Assembly (NCBI GenBank): GCA_963668605.1
Contig: OY764903.1
Coordinates: 1,426,001-1,490,000, forward strand
Reading direction: 5' to 3'
DNA length: 64,000 nt
DNA from: G963668605 sp963668605
GTDB taxonomy: Bacteria > Acidobacteriota > Terriglobia > Bryobacterales > Bryobacteraceae
Every line of letters starts with the position of its first letter. Position 1 is the first letter of the stretch. The position numbers and the translations under genes were made by a program. Positions 34,557-43,264 of the stretch are shown here, piece after piece. Under the pieces are notes generated by a model, which was not told the origin of the DNA, did no database searches, and was given only the letters and a program-made list of their open reading frames with translations.

Positions 34557-36053
34557 ATGATTCGTACCGCGTTTCTACTTTTTTTCCCCGCGCTGCTGGC
34601 CGCGCAGACTTCGTTGAGCGAGCGCATCGGTGCAATTCTCGCCGCATCGCCCGACGCCGCGCGCGCGCATTGGGGCATCCGCGTCATCGACACTTCCACT
34701 GGCGCGACGCTCTATGAAAAGAACGCGAACAGCTTTTTCGTCCCAGCATCGAATACAAAGCTTTTCTCGACTGCGCTCGCGCTGATCCGCTTAGGCCCCG
34801 ATTACCGCATTGTCACGCGCATCACGGCGCAGGCCGGTCCCGACGCGCAGGGTACGATTCGGGGAGATCTGCGCCTGATCGGCGGAGGCGATACGACGCT
34901 ATCGGCGCGCAAGATTCCGTACACGAAAGACGAGCCGAAGGGCGGCGACCCGCTGCAAGCGATCGAGGCGCTGGCGCAGGAGCTTGTGAGCAGACACGGT
35001 GTGAAGCGCATCGCCGGCGACATCGTCGGCGACGACACTGCTTTCGTCTGGGCGCCTTTTCCGCCCGGCTGGGCGCAGGACGATGCCACGTGGGAATACG
35101 GTGCGCCGGTCAGTGCCTTGATCCTGAACGACAACGCCTTCCGCATTCTGGTGCGGCCAGGAGTGCATCCGGGTGACCAGGCGCGCCTCACGCTCGAACC
35201 GCCGGTCGACGGGCTCGTGATCCACAACCTGGTGCGCACCGTCAAGGCTGGTTCGCGTTCGATCGAATTCAGCCGCCGCGCCGGCTCGCGTGAACTTGTG
35301 GTCAGCGGCCAGATTGCGGCTTCCGATGCCGGTCTTTCCGAACTGCTTGCGGTTGACGATCCGGCCCTGTTCGCTGCGCGCGCGCTATTCGACGCGCTCG
35401 AGCGACGGGGCGTCGCCATCGCCGGACGCCCCGTCGCGCAGCACCGCGATGAAACCAGCGTGCCCGACTTGAAACGAGGCGAGCCGATCGGCGCTGCCGG
35501 CGGTGTGGAGCTCGTGCGGCGTCTCTCGCCTCCGCTGGTCGAGATGCTGCGCGTTGTCGACAAGGTGAGCCAGAACTTACACGCCGAGACGATGCTGCGC
35601 GTGGTCGCACGCGTGCGGCGCAACGTCGGTAGCCGAGAGGCCGGGCTTGAAGAACTGAAGACGTTTCTCGAAGAAGCGGGCGTCGCCGAGGCGGACTACT
35701 TTCTGCGCGACGGCTCCGGACTCTCGCGCCTCAATCTGCTGACTCCCGATACCGTCACCAAGCTGCTGCTCTACATGGCGCGCTCGCCGCGGCGAGACGA
35801 CTGGATCGGCTTGATGCCGATTGGAGGCGAGGATGGCACGCTGAATACGCGCTTCAAGGGCAGCGCCGCCGCCGGCCGGGTGCGCGCCAAGACCGGAAGC
35901 ATCTCGCACGTCGGCGCGCTCTCGGGCTACCTGGAAAAACCGGACGGCACACTGTTGGCATTCTCGATCTTTGCCAACAACTACAACGGCCCGTCGTCGG
36001 GCGCGCGCTCGACGACCGACAAGATCGTCAATTCGTTGCTCGAAAGGGATTGA
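34557..36053 (+). CDS. dacB: D-alanyl-D-alanine carboxypeptidase/endopeptidase (PBP4, family S13)
   Basis: 498 residues with a signal peptide (MIRTAFLLFFPALLAAQ). The penicillin-binding motifs are SNTK (Ser65, Lys68), SRLN in DGSGLSRLNLLTP, and KTG in VRAKTGSISHVGALSGYL. The large insertion between SxxK and SxN is typical of S13 enzymes. It trims the terminal D-Ala and cuts cross-links of peptidoglycan in the periplasm. TATAAT (34542-34547), inside the end of the MFS gene, lies 9 bases before the ATG, so it probably has its own promoter. Confidence 0.93.
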   Translation: MIRTAFLLFFPALLAAQTSLSERIGAILAASPDAARAHWGIRVIDTSTGATLYEKNANSFFVPASNTKLFSTALALIRLGPDYRIVTRITAQAGPDAQGTIRGDLRLIGGGDTTLSARKIPYTKDEPKGGDPLQAIEALAQELVSRHGVKRIAGDIVGDDTAFVWAPFPPGWAQDDATWEYGAPVSALILNDNAFRILVRPGVHPGDQARLTLEPPVDGLVIHNLVRTVKAGSRSIEFSRRAGSRELVVSGQIAASDAGLSELLAVDDPALFAARALFDALERRGVAIAGRPVAQHRDETSVPDLKRGEPIGAAGGVELVRRLSPPLVEMLRVVDKVSQNLHAETMLRVVARVRRNVGSREAGLEELKTFLEEAGVAEADYFLRDGSGLSRLNLLTPDTVTKLLLYMARSPRRDDWIGLMPIGGEDGTLNTRFKGSAAAGRVRAKTGSISHVGALSGYLEKPDGTLLAFSIFANNYNGPSSGARSTTDKIVNSLLERD

Positions 36054-36306
36054 CACGGGATCTACGCAAGCGTATTTTCAGAGCTGTTAGTGCTGTATAT
36101 CCGACGGGAGGCGCGCGTGTACGTCGCAGGGTGGCCGGCGTGCCCACCTAAGTAGCAACGACGAACGCTCCATCCTGCCCCACACGGCCCCGGGCGCAAC
36201 TCCTGCCGGCTCCGGCTCCGGGTCCGCGGATCGCTTCGGCCCGCGTTGCCGGAGAGGCCGCAACATGCCGCCGGGTTTCTCGCCGGCAATGCCGCAGGAG
36301 GTATCT

Positions 36307-38352
36307 GTGCTACAAAGACCTCTGCTGATTCTCTTGGCTCTCGCTCCTTGCGCCGTGTCCATTGTGGCCGAGGAGCCTGACGAGCTACTGGCTGATTTCC
36401 AAATCGTTCAGAACGGGCACTCAGGGAAAGGTGTACAACGATTTGCCGTTCCGAACACGACCGTCAAGAACTTGAATACGTTCTTCGTCGAGGACAAGAC
36501 CAAGCGCACCACCGCCTACGATGCGGGCAAAAGAATCTACACGCTCACCTCCACGTTCAACTGTGCGGCTGGCGCGAGCGGTCTCGTGTTTACAGACGTG
36601 ACGGTGTCGCCGGTCCTTCTCGAATACGTTCCGGCGAGCATCCCCAAACCCGAACTCATCGAGGCTACGCTCACGCCAAATGCGGTTGTCGGACCGTGCC
36701 CGTCGGCAACTCCAGTAATGACGGGCTTGTTCCGGATTAAGTTGCCCAGCAGGCAGACCTTCGGGTTCTGGATCGGCCTGATGGGCGGCTCACAACCCGC
36801 GAAAGACGACATCTACAACACCGCTCGCATCTCGTTTCAAAAGGCGGCTTGTCAGGGTTTCGACCCGTTTGTCGCGCCCCACGCCCTCATGCTGCCTCTC
36901 GCCGTCCCAGCAGCCGGGCCACCAAAGAAACGCAGCGCCATCGCCGTGATCAGCGGGGGAGCTTTGGGCGATGTACGCTTCTCGACCCTGGGCGCGCTCG
37001 ATATGACCCAGCCGGCGGGACCCAACTTTCAACCCACCAGCGCAAACCAGACTGTGGAGGTAGCGGCGAAGGCCGGCGCCGCAGCTGGTGAAGCGGAGGT
37101 GGGTGTAACCGGCGACTATCATCCGCACACGGCCGGTAGCGGGTGGGTGTCCGTGGCGCAGATGAATGGCGACACGTTGGTTTTGAAAGAACCCAACAAA
37201 GCGAAGATCGCAATCTTCGCCATCAGCAACTCCGCGGGCCAAGGCCCCGTGAATATCACCGACTTCAACGCTTTCGCAGCCGATCTTAAGAGCGAACTCA
37301 ACAACAAGTATTTTGGCCTGCAATCGAACTTCTTCTTCAAGGAAGTGAAGTTCATGGGCTCGGTTGGGGTGCCCGGCGGGAAAAACCTAGACGGCACGGA
37401 GTGGGGCTATTTTGATGTGTTGGATGTGGACTCGGCGTTCTGGACCGACGAAGAAGAGGCGATCCACAAGAAGGTGGATGAGGAGTGCAATAAACCAGCC
37501 AATGGTTGGGCGTGTGACCAGTATCCGTTCCGCATGTACTTCGTGAGAACATTCACCGAACCCACTCCCGGTACTACATACTTGGGCCTGACATTCTCCC
37601 AGAAGGGTATCGTCTGGATTGCGGATATTGGGGATACAGCCGGCCTGCCAAAAACGAAGAACGTCGCCGCGCATGAGATCGGCCACCTGCTGAAAGTGAA
37701 GGATCCCGGCCATCTCAAGACGGATCTCATGTATGGCTACCGCGAAGACCCGCCAGCCCTCCCCAGTCCCCCTCCACCCTTGCCTTGCGACATCCGGCGT
37801 GTCGACTGGCAGAGAATCGCAGCCGAAGCGTACGGAAACTTGGCAACCAAAGCTCCGCTGCCGGTCTCGTATGCCGAAATGCTCAGCCGGGTGCGGCAGG
37901 GCGATCGTGACGTGATCCTGCGGCTTGGCGAGATGGGCGACGTGGCACAGATGGATTTGCTACGTACAATCGATTCCCCGGCGGCCAGGATGGCGCTCGC
38001 CCGGCTCGGCGACCGCGCTGAGTTCGATCGAATTGTGGCCGAGCTGCGGGATACGGACATGTGGGTGCAGAGCGACGCAGTAGAAAAGCTAGCCTACATC
38101 GGCGGCCGTGATGCTGTCGACGTCTTGGAAGCATTGCTTGACGAAACCGGCTGGCGAGTCGATCAGATGCCATCCATGGGCGATCTGCAACCGATCGACG
38201 CCGTGTTGCACTCGCCGCTCAGCCTGCTGGCGATGAATGCGCTGCGGGAAATTGTCCCGAATCCTCCCGTGAACGAAGATGCGACAGGCGCTCATGTTTC
38301 GATCTGGAAACAATGGTTGTCTGAGAATCGGGATTCAATTCCGCGGCGCTGA
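36307..38352 (+). CDS. Secreted metzincin-like zinc protease with helical-repeat C-terminus
   Basis: 681 residues from GTG 36307, chosen because AGGAGG (36296-36301) is 5 bases upstream and a signal peptide (LQRPLLILLALAPCAVSIVA) then starts at once. NVAAHEIGHLLKVKDPGH gives zinc ligands His456 and His460, general base Glu457 and a third ligand Asp466 or His469; DLMYGY (Met475) fits a Met-turn. This order is that of metzincins. Residues ~1-380 are beta-rich with no recognised domain. Residues ~540-680 contain HEAT-like helical pairs (GDRDVILRLGEMGDVAQMDLL, VQSDAVEKLAYIGGRDAVDVLEALL). Substrate unknown. Confidence 0.75.
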   Translation: MLQRPLLILLALAPCAVSIVAEEPDELLADFQIVQNGHSGKGVQRFAVPNTTVKNLNTFFVEDKTKRTTAYDAGKRIYTLTSTFNCAAGASGLVFTDVTVSPVLLEYVPASIPKPELIEATLTPNAVVGPCPSATPVMTGLFRIKLPSRQTFGFWIGLMGGSQPAKDDIYNTARISFQKAACQGFDPFVAPHALMLPLAVPAAGPPKKRSAIAVISGGALGDVRFSTLGALDMTQPAGPNFQPTSANQTVEVAAKAGAAAGEAEVGVTGDYHPHTAGSGWVSVAQMNGDTLVLKEPNKAKIAIFAISNSAGQGPVNITDFNAFAADLKSELNNKYFGLQSNFFFKEVKFMGSVGVPGGKNLDGTEWGYFDVLDVDSAFWTDEEEAIHKKVDEECNKPANGWACDQYPFRMYFVRTFTEPTPGTTYLGLTFSQKGIVWIADIGDTAGLPKTKNVAAHEIGHLLKVKDPGHLKTDLMYGYREDPPALPSPPPPLPCDIRRVDWQRIAAEAYGNLATKAPLPVSYAEMLSRVRQGDRDVILRLGEMGDVAQMDLLRTIDSPAARMALARLGDRAEFDRIVAELRDTDMWVQSDAVEKLAYIGGRDAVDVLEALLDETGWRVDQMPSMGDLQPIDAVLHSPLSLLAMNALREIVPNPPVNEDATGAHVSIWKQWLSENRDSIPRR

Positions 38353-38496
38353 ATTTGCTTGAATCGGCGGCGAAGCCTCGCTACTATTTCTGGTTCGCCG
38401 AAACGTCCGGCGCGGCGCTGTGGTCGACGGCTCCGGTGGTCACGAACCAACGGTTTACCGTCGCATTCGGATTCGCTAGCCGCAGTATGGTTCCGC

Positions 38497-39105
38497 TCAC
38501 GGCATTCGCGGAGGCAAAGAGAAATCTCCGATGCGCATCAGAGCAGTCGGGATGGGTAGATTGCATCCGCCTACTGGACCGATGAAGCCGCCGATCAGCG
38601 TCCCGCTGATCACCGAGCCGCCCGTCGCCATGGGCGAACTTGTGAAGGCGTATGGGGCCGAAGTAATGCTGCCGAGCAGGTTTCCGGACTGCGCTTCCGA
38701 AATGACCGGGGCCAATTTCATGGCTTCTTCCAGAACTGTCAGCTTCGCCTTCTGAGCCTGGTTGAACACGTTCATGTTGCGGGTTCGGTACTCATTCGCA
38801 CGGTCCTTCATCTCGCGGCAGATGGCTTCGATTTCGGCATAGCGGATCCCGAGGCCGTTCGGGTCGAGCGGTTCCCTGGCCGTCTCGTCGGCAATCTCGT
38901 TCCGGACTTGCTGGATGCGATTCTGCCTCTCGGAAGACCAGCGGTTGTACTGATCGTTGTTCGACAAGATCGTTTGCAGTTGAGCATCCGTCAATTGCAG
39001 ATACTGCTTAACTTGTCCGAGCGGCTGGAAGCGGTTGCCTGGGAGCATCTGCGCAAGTGCAGAACCGGCAAGAAAGAGAAAGAGGGAAGCAAAGGTCAGT
39101 CTCAT
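38497..39105 (-). CDS. Spy/CpxP-like periplasmic protein
   Basis: 202 residues with a signal peptide (RLTFASLFLFLAGSALAQ). The helical middle has the LTxxQ-type motif of Spy/CpxP/ZraP chaperones in YLQLTDAQLQTI and a second, weaker copy in FNQAQKAKLTVLEEA. The last ~50 residues are Gly/Ser/Pro-rich and not typical. It may sense envelope stress or bind misfolded proteins. ATG 39105 lies exactly 6 bases after TATAAT (39112-39117 on this strand), suggesting leaderless translation; ATG 39111 would touch the -10 box and was rejected. Confidence 0.7.
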   Translation of the reverse strand: MRLTFASLFLFLAGSALAQMLPGNRFQPLGQVKQYLQLTDAQLQTILSNNDQYNRWSSERQNRIQQVRNEIADETAREPLDPNGLGIRYAEIEAICREMKDRANEYRTRNMNVFNQAQKAKLTVLEEAMKLAPVISEAQSGNLLGSITSAPYAFTSSPMATGGSVISGTLIGGFIGPVGGCNLPIPTALMRIGDFSLPPRMP

Positions 39106-39196
39106 GCCCATATTATACGTCTGGCTGAAAATCACGGTCGGCCCGAGAGGCCGAAATTTGCTTGAAGCAGCGGATGAAAGGTGAGAGTCTATACCT

Positions 39197-39625
39197 ATGC
39201 TGGGAAATACACTTCCACGAAATTCCGTCGTGCCCGGAATGCAGTACCGCAAGGCGCCGGAAGCAATCGAATGGCTCTGCCGCGTGTTTGGATTTGAGAA
39301 GCGCGCGGTGTATCCCGCACCGGACGGCTCCATCGCCCATGCTGAGTTGACGTTGGACGGTGGCATGATCATGCTGGGCTCGGTGGGGAACGGCGAGGCT
39401 GGCCGTTTCATGAAGCAGCCGGATGAGGTTGGCGGAGCCGCAACTCGCGGCGTCTACCTGATTGTGAACGACGCCCGCGCCGTCTACACGCGCGCGAAAG
39501 CGGCTGGCGCGGAGATCGTCCTCGACATCGAAGACAAGCCGTATGGCGGCTGCGGCTTCACCTGCCGCGACCTGGAGGGCCACGTCTGGAGCGTGGGGAC
39601 TTTCGACCCATGGCAGGCCAAATAA
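39197..39625 (+). CDS. VOC-family (glyoxalase/bleomycin-resistance-like) protein
   Basis: 142 residues. MQYRKAPEAIEWLCRVFGFEKRAVYPAPDGSIAHAELTLDGGMIMLG and GVYLIVNDARAVYTRAKAAGAEIVLD...GFTCRDLEGHVWSVGTFDPW are the two beta-alpha-beta-beta-beta units of a VOC domain (PhnB-like subgroup). Such proteins isomerise or open small molecules with a metal, or bind antibiotics. No substrate can be inferred. TATACC touches the first ATG, so translation may really start at GTG 39230 or ATG 39239. Confidence 0.85.
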   Translation: MLGNTLPRNSVVPGMQYRKAPEAIEWLCRVFGFEKRAVYPAPDGSIAHAELTLDGGMIMLGSVGNGEAGRFMKQPDEVGGAATRGVYLIVNDARAVYTRAKAAGAEIVLDIEDKPYGGCGFTCRDLEGHVWSVGTFDPWQAK

Positions 39626-39668
39626 TCGGCGATGCCTGGAAAACAGTGAGGGGAAGCGGGATGTTATC

Positions 39669-39773
39669 GCCTCCGGTCGCTGGCGCTCACTGCACTGCGA
39701 ACGCATTTACGCTATTCGGATCGCCACGCCTGGTGCCCAACTCATAACGGTGCCGGCGAAAGCGACCGGAGGC
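39669..39773. repeat. Dispersed palindromic element, copy 1 (degenerate)
   Basis: GCCTCCGGTCGCT (39669-39681) and AGCGACCGGAGGC (39761-39773) are exact inverted repeats 79 bases apart. The right arm, extended leftward to CGGTGCCGG (39748-39756), matches the right arm of the element at 58449-58535. It lies between the convergent VOC and ABC-permease genes. Confidence 0.75.
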
Positions 39774-39805
39774 TAAACTATTCCGGGCTTTCTAGAACGG
39801 CGTGC

Positions 39806-41044
39806 TTACTCGTATCGCAGCGCTTCGACGGGATCGAGCCGGGCCGCCTTGCTGGCCGGCCAGATACCGAAGAACAGGCCGACGCCCACCGACACGACCA
39901 CGCCGGCGACCGCGGCCCAGATCGGTACCGCAGTCGGCAGGGTAGGGAAGACGACTCGCGCGACAAGGGAGATCATCCAGCCGAAGATCATACCGAGCAG
40001 TCCTCCGGCGAAGGTCAACACGGTGGCCTCCGTCAGAAACTGGAAGATGATATCGAAGCGCCGTGCGCCGATGGCTTTCCGGATGCCGATCTCCTTCGTG
40101 CGTTCGGTCACCGAGACGAGCATGATGTTCATCACGCCGATGCCGCCCACTAGCAGCCCGATTGAACTGAGCACCACCATGACAATGGCTACCATCGAGG
40201 TTACCTTGTGGAACTCCTCGATCATCTGCTCGGCCGTCGAGATCCAGAAGCTATCCGGATCGTTGTAGCCGACGCGCCGCTCCTGGCGAAGCACACTGCG
40301 GACCTCGTCGATCGCTTGCGGCAACAGCCCCGGCTGCGCGATGACGATGAGCATGTTCTCCTGTGCGGCCGGGAACATCTTTTTCATCGTGAAGTACGGC
40401 AACAGCACACGCATGTCTTCCTGACCGGGGAACGAAGAGGAGGGCTTCAGCATGACGCCGATAACTTCGAACTGCCGTCCGCCGACCTCCAGCCATTTGC
40501 CCACGGGATTGATCTCTGGAAACAGCGATTTCTGGATTTGCTCTCCGATCACGACGACGGGCGAGCGCCTGCGGTTGTCCATGTCGGATAGGAATCGGCC
40601 AAATTTCATCTCGACGCCGTTCGAGGCGTAGCCTTCCTCCGTGCCGCCCATATTGAGTTGATAGACCTCGTTGCTCTTGTAACGCGCCTTCAAGGGTGCG
40701 CCTCTCGTCGGAAAGAGGTACGGACTGACGTGCTGTACGGCCGGGCAGCGCTCGGCGATGGCGCGTGCATTTGCAAGCGAGAGCGGTTTGCGTCTGCGTT
40801 CCTCCGGCGTCAGGTCGCGCATTCGGAAGCCGCCGGGAAACTTAAGCACCACCATATTATTCGCGCCGAAGCTGCGGATGGCCTCGGTGATTGCACCGTC
40901 AAGACCGGCCAGAATCGAGCCGACGCCGATGATTGTGCCCGTGCCGATGATAACGCCGAGCACGGTCAGAACACTGCGCATCTTTGCCGAGCGAATGTTG
41001 TCGAGCGCGATCTGCAAGCCGGACCAAAATGCGAACCAGGTCAT
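39806..41044 (-). CDS. MacB/FtsX-type ABC transporter permease (second of pair)
   Basis: 412 residues: one N-terminal membrane helix (MRSVLTVLGVIIGTGTIIGVGSI), a MacB-like periplasmic domain of ~210 residues, and three C-terminal helices of the FtsX domain (VAIVMVVLSSIGLLVGGIGVMNIMLVSVTERTKEIGIRKAIGA). Proteins of this kind pump substrates or transmit force across the envelope rather than move lipids through a channel. Its ATG overlaps the stop of the upstream permease by 4 bases (ATGA). Neither an ATPase nor a membrane-fusion protein is present nearby. Confidence 0.92.
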   Translation of the reverse strand: MTWFAFWSGLQIALDNIRSAKMRSVLTVLGVIIGTGTIIGVGSILAGLDGAITEAIRSFGANNMVVLKFPGGFRMRDLTPEERRRKPLSLANARAIAERCPAVQHVSPYLFPTRGAPLKARYKSNEVYQLNMGGTEEGYASNGVEMKFGRFLSDMDNRRRSPVVVIGEQIQKSLFPEINPVGKWLEVGGRQFEVIGVMLKPSSSFPGQEDMRVLLPYFTMKKMFPAAQENMLIVIAQPGLLPQAIDEVRSVLRQERRVGYNDPDSFWISTAEQMIEEFHKVTSMVAIVMVVLSSIGLLVGGIGVMNIMLVSVTERTKEIGIRKAIGARRFDIIFQFLTEATVLTFAGGLLGMIFGWMISLVARVVFPTLPTAVPIWAAVAGVVVSVGVGLFFGIWPASKAARLDPVEALRYE

Positions 41045-42288
41045 TTTTCAAACCTTAAGGCTTCAATCGGATCGAGTTTCGCCGCGCGGCGAGCCGGGTA
41101 GATGCCGAAGAACAGGCCCACCACGGTCGATAGCCCGACGCCCAGAACCACTGCTGTCATCGGCATTGCCATCGGGATCGAGAACGCGCTGCGCACCACC
41201 ATCCCGACCACCCAGGCGATCATGACTCCGATCAATCCGCCCAGTGCGGCCAGCATCGAGGATTCGACAAGAAACTGATTCAGGATGTCGCGGCTGCGTG
41301 CGCCAACCGCTTTACGGATGCCGATTTCGTGCGTTCGTTCGGTGACCACGGCCAGCATGATGTTCATGATGACGACGCCGCCCACCACCATGAAGACCGA
41401 GACGACGGCCATGGCCGTGGCGGCTATAGCGCCAGTGATGCGATCCCAAAGATTCAGCAGAGAATCGGAACTGAACATTCCGAAGTTATCTTCCTGGCCG
41501 GGCCTTAGGTGCCGGTAGGCGCGAAGCAGCGAGCGCATTTCATCCTGCGCACGCTCCATATAGCTGCGGTCCAGCGCCAGCGCGTTGTACCCGAGCCCGC
41601 GCCGCGAACTGAACATCTTGAAATATGTGCCGATCGGAATGGTCACGAACTCGTCGCGCGATTGCCCAAATACCGTGCCGAGCGGCGTGGCCACACCGAT
41701 CACTTCAAACGGCAGTCCGCGGATGTTGAGCGTCTTTCCGAGCGGGTCCACATTGGGAAAAAACTTCTCCTTGATATCGTTGCCGATGAAGACCACGTTC
41801 AGGTTGCGTTTAACGTCGCTCTCAGAGATGTAGCGGCCCATGGCAGTTTGAATATTGTTGATCGCCGCCATGTTCGGACTGACGCCGGAAAGATCGACGC
41901 CCTCCGAGTTCTGGCTACCGCGCTTGACGTTCGCGCCGCCAAAGGCTTCCATGCCGATTTCGCGCGTCAGCGTCGCATTCGCCTTGAGAAAGTCGAACTC
42001 CTCGCGGCTCATCTCCGGATTGCGTTTTTGCAGCAGCAGCCACTTCTTCGGATCGTTCTCGCCGATCATGACGACACGGCGGATACGGAAACCGTCGGCG
42101 CCCATGTCGGAGACCTGTGTGGCGATGTAACGGTCCATGCCGTGGATGACGGACATGACCGCGATCAGCGTGGTGGTGGCGAGGATGATACCGAGCAGCG
42201 TCAAAAAACTGCGCAGCTTGCTCGAACGCAGCGACGCGATGGCGACAGAGATCGCCTCCCAAAATGACGCATTGGACTGCATTGTCAT
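41041..42288 (-). CDS. MacB/FtsX-type ABC transporter permease (first of pair)
   Basis: 415 residues with the same plan as its downstream partner: an N-terminal helix (RSFLTLLGIILATTTLIAVMSVIHG), a periplasmic MacB-like core and an FtsX domain (VVIMNIMLAVVTERTHEIGIRKAVGA). The two probably form a heterodimer. The partner ATPase must be encoded elsewhere. The start is 14 bases after the YheT-like gene. TACCAT lies 8 bases before the ATG. Confidence 0.92.
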   Translation of the reverse strand: MTMQSNASFWEAISVAIASLRSSKLRSFLTLLGIILATTTLIAVMSVIHGMDRYIATQVSDMGADGFRIRRVVMIGENDPKKWLLLQKRNPEMSREEFDFLKANATLTREIGMEAFGGANVKRGSQNSEGVDLSGVSPNMAAINNIQTAMGRYISESDVKRNLNVVFIGNDIKEKFFPNVDPLGKTLNIRGLPFEVIGVATPLGTVFGQSRDEFVTIPIGTYFKMFSSRRGLGYNALALDRSYMERAQDEMRSLLRAYRHLRPGQEDNFGMFSSDSLLNLWDRITGAIAATAMAVVSVFMVVGGVVIMNIMLAVVTERTHEIGIRKAVGARSRDILNQFLVESSMLAALGGLIGVMIAWVVGMVVRSAFSIPMAMPMTAVVLGVGLSTVVGLFFGIYPARRAAKLDPIEALRFEK

Positions 42289-42302
42289 TAAAGACGATGG
42301 TA

Positions 42303-43262
42303 TCAGCCCAGTTGTTCCCGCTTTCTTTCGATCCAGGCGAGCAGCGCGCCGTCGAGCCAGAAAACCGGCGGCATTCCGGCGATGAAACCGAGATGTCCGC
42401 CGTACTCGGACGGCTGCAATTCGAGATGCGGGTTTGCGGCAATTGAGGGATGGCGAAAGATTTCGTAAGGTACCAGCGGGTCATCCTTGGCCGTCAGCAG
42501 CAGCGTCGGAATGCGAATGGCATCGAGAAAGTGGATTGCCGATTGCGTTTCGTAATAGTGCGCCGCACCGTGGAAGCCGAAGAATGGGGCTGTTACGCGG
42601 TCGTCGAATTCATAGAGCGTCCGGATGCTGTCAAGGCCATCGAGAGGGAAGCGCTGCGGATTGAAGCGGTGCCGCTCGCGCATGCGCTCTTTCATACAGC
42701 GCACGAAGCGCCATTCGTAGAGTCTATTGGCAGGCCTGCTGAGCGCACGCGCCGAAGCGGCCAGGTCGACCGGCGCCGAGACCGCACACACACCGTGGAG
42801 GTACTCGCGCGCTGTGCTGCCAAGTTCACCGGCCAGCTTCAGCGCAGTGTTGCCTCCCAGCGAATAGCCGGCCAGCCAGACGGGCGTACGGCCGGCTATT
42901 CGTAGTTGCTCGAGAATCGCACGCAGGTCCGACGTGAGTCCTGCGTGATAGAGCGTGTTTGCCAGCGATTCTGTCCCGCCGCACGAGCGCAGGTTGAGGC
43001 GCTGCACAATGTAGCCGGCCTCGAGCGAAGCCTGCGCCATGCTGCGCATGTAGCCGCCCTCGCTGGAGCCTTCGAGACCATGCAGCAGCAAAATCTCGCC
43101 GCGCGGCACACCCTCGGGACGCTGAATGCGCGCGAGCACTTGCACGTCCGCCTCTGTGCGGTAAAGCCGGTTCTCAACCGGGAAGCGCGCGGTGTCGAAA
43201 TGCCGCGGCCAGAAATTGCCGGCAATAGTCAGAAGATGCGATCGCAGAGCAGCGCCGGCCAG
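42303..43262 (-). CDS. YheT-family alpha/beta-hydrolase, probably with a CTG start
   Basis: 319 residues if translation starts at CTG 43262. HGLEGSSEGGYMRSMA, the nucleophile elbow GYSLGG, TLLLTAKDDPLVP (Asp) and SEYGGHLGF (His) match the YheT hydrolase family (E. coli YheT, plant/animal ABHD1/3). The first ATG/GTG/TTG is GTG 43145, but conserved family sequence (HLLTIAGNFWPRHFDTARFPVENRLYRTEADV) continues in frame upstream of it. CTG 43262 lies 8 bases after GAAGGG and 2 bases after the stop of the GAF-ANTAR gene. Substrate unknown, likely an ester or lipid. Confidence 0.75.
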   Translation of the reverse strand: MAGAALRSHLLTIAGNFWPRHFDTARFPVENRLYRTEADVQVLARIQRPEGVPRGEILLLHGLEGSSEGGYMRSMAQASLEAGYIVQRLNLRSCGGTESLANTLYHAGLTSDLRAILEQLRIAGRTPVWLAGYSLGGNTALKLAGELGSTAREYLHGVCAVSAPVDLAASARALSRPANRLYEWRFVRCMKERMRERHRFNPQRFPLDGLDSIRTLYEFDDRVTAPFFGFHGAAHYYETQSAIHFLDAIRIPTLLLTAKDDPLVPYEIFRHPSIAANPHLELQPSEYGGHLGFIAGMPPVFWLDGALLAWIERKREQLG

Positions 43263-43264
43263 TT

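Noticed and set aside
36087..36362. Minus-strand frame of 91 codons upstream of the metzincin gene
   Set aside because: No signal or domain, and it overlaps the strong AGGAGG and signal peptide of the plus-strand gene.
38355..38585. Plus-strand frames after the metzincin gene
   Set aside because: They run over the 3' end of the convergent Spy-like gene and lack start signals or family resemblance.
42896..43225. 109-codon minus-strand frame as an alternative to the YheT-like gene
   Set aside because: Arg/Ser-rich frame-shifted reading of the hydrolase gene; family motifs are only in the other frame.
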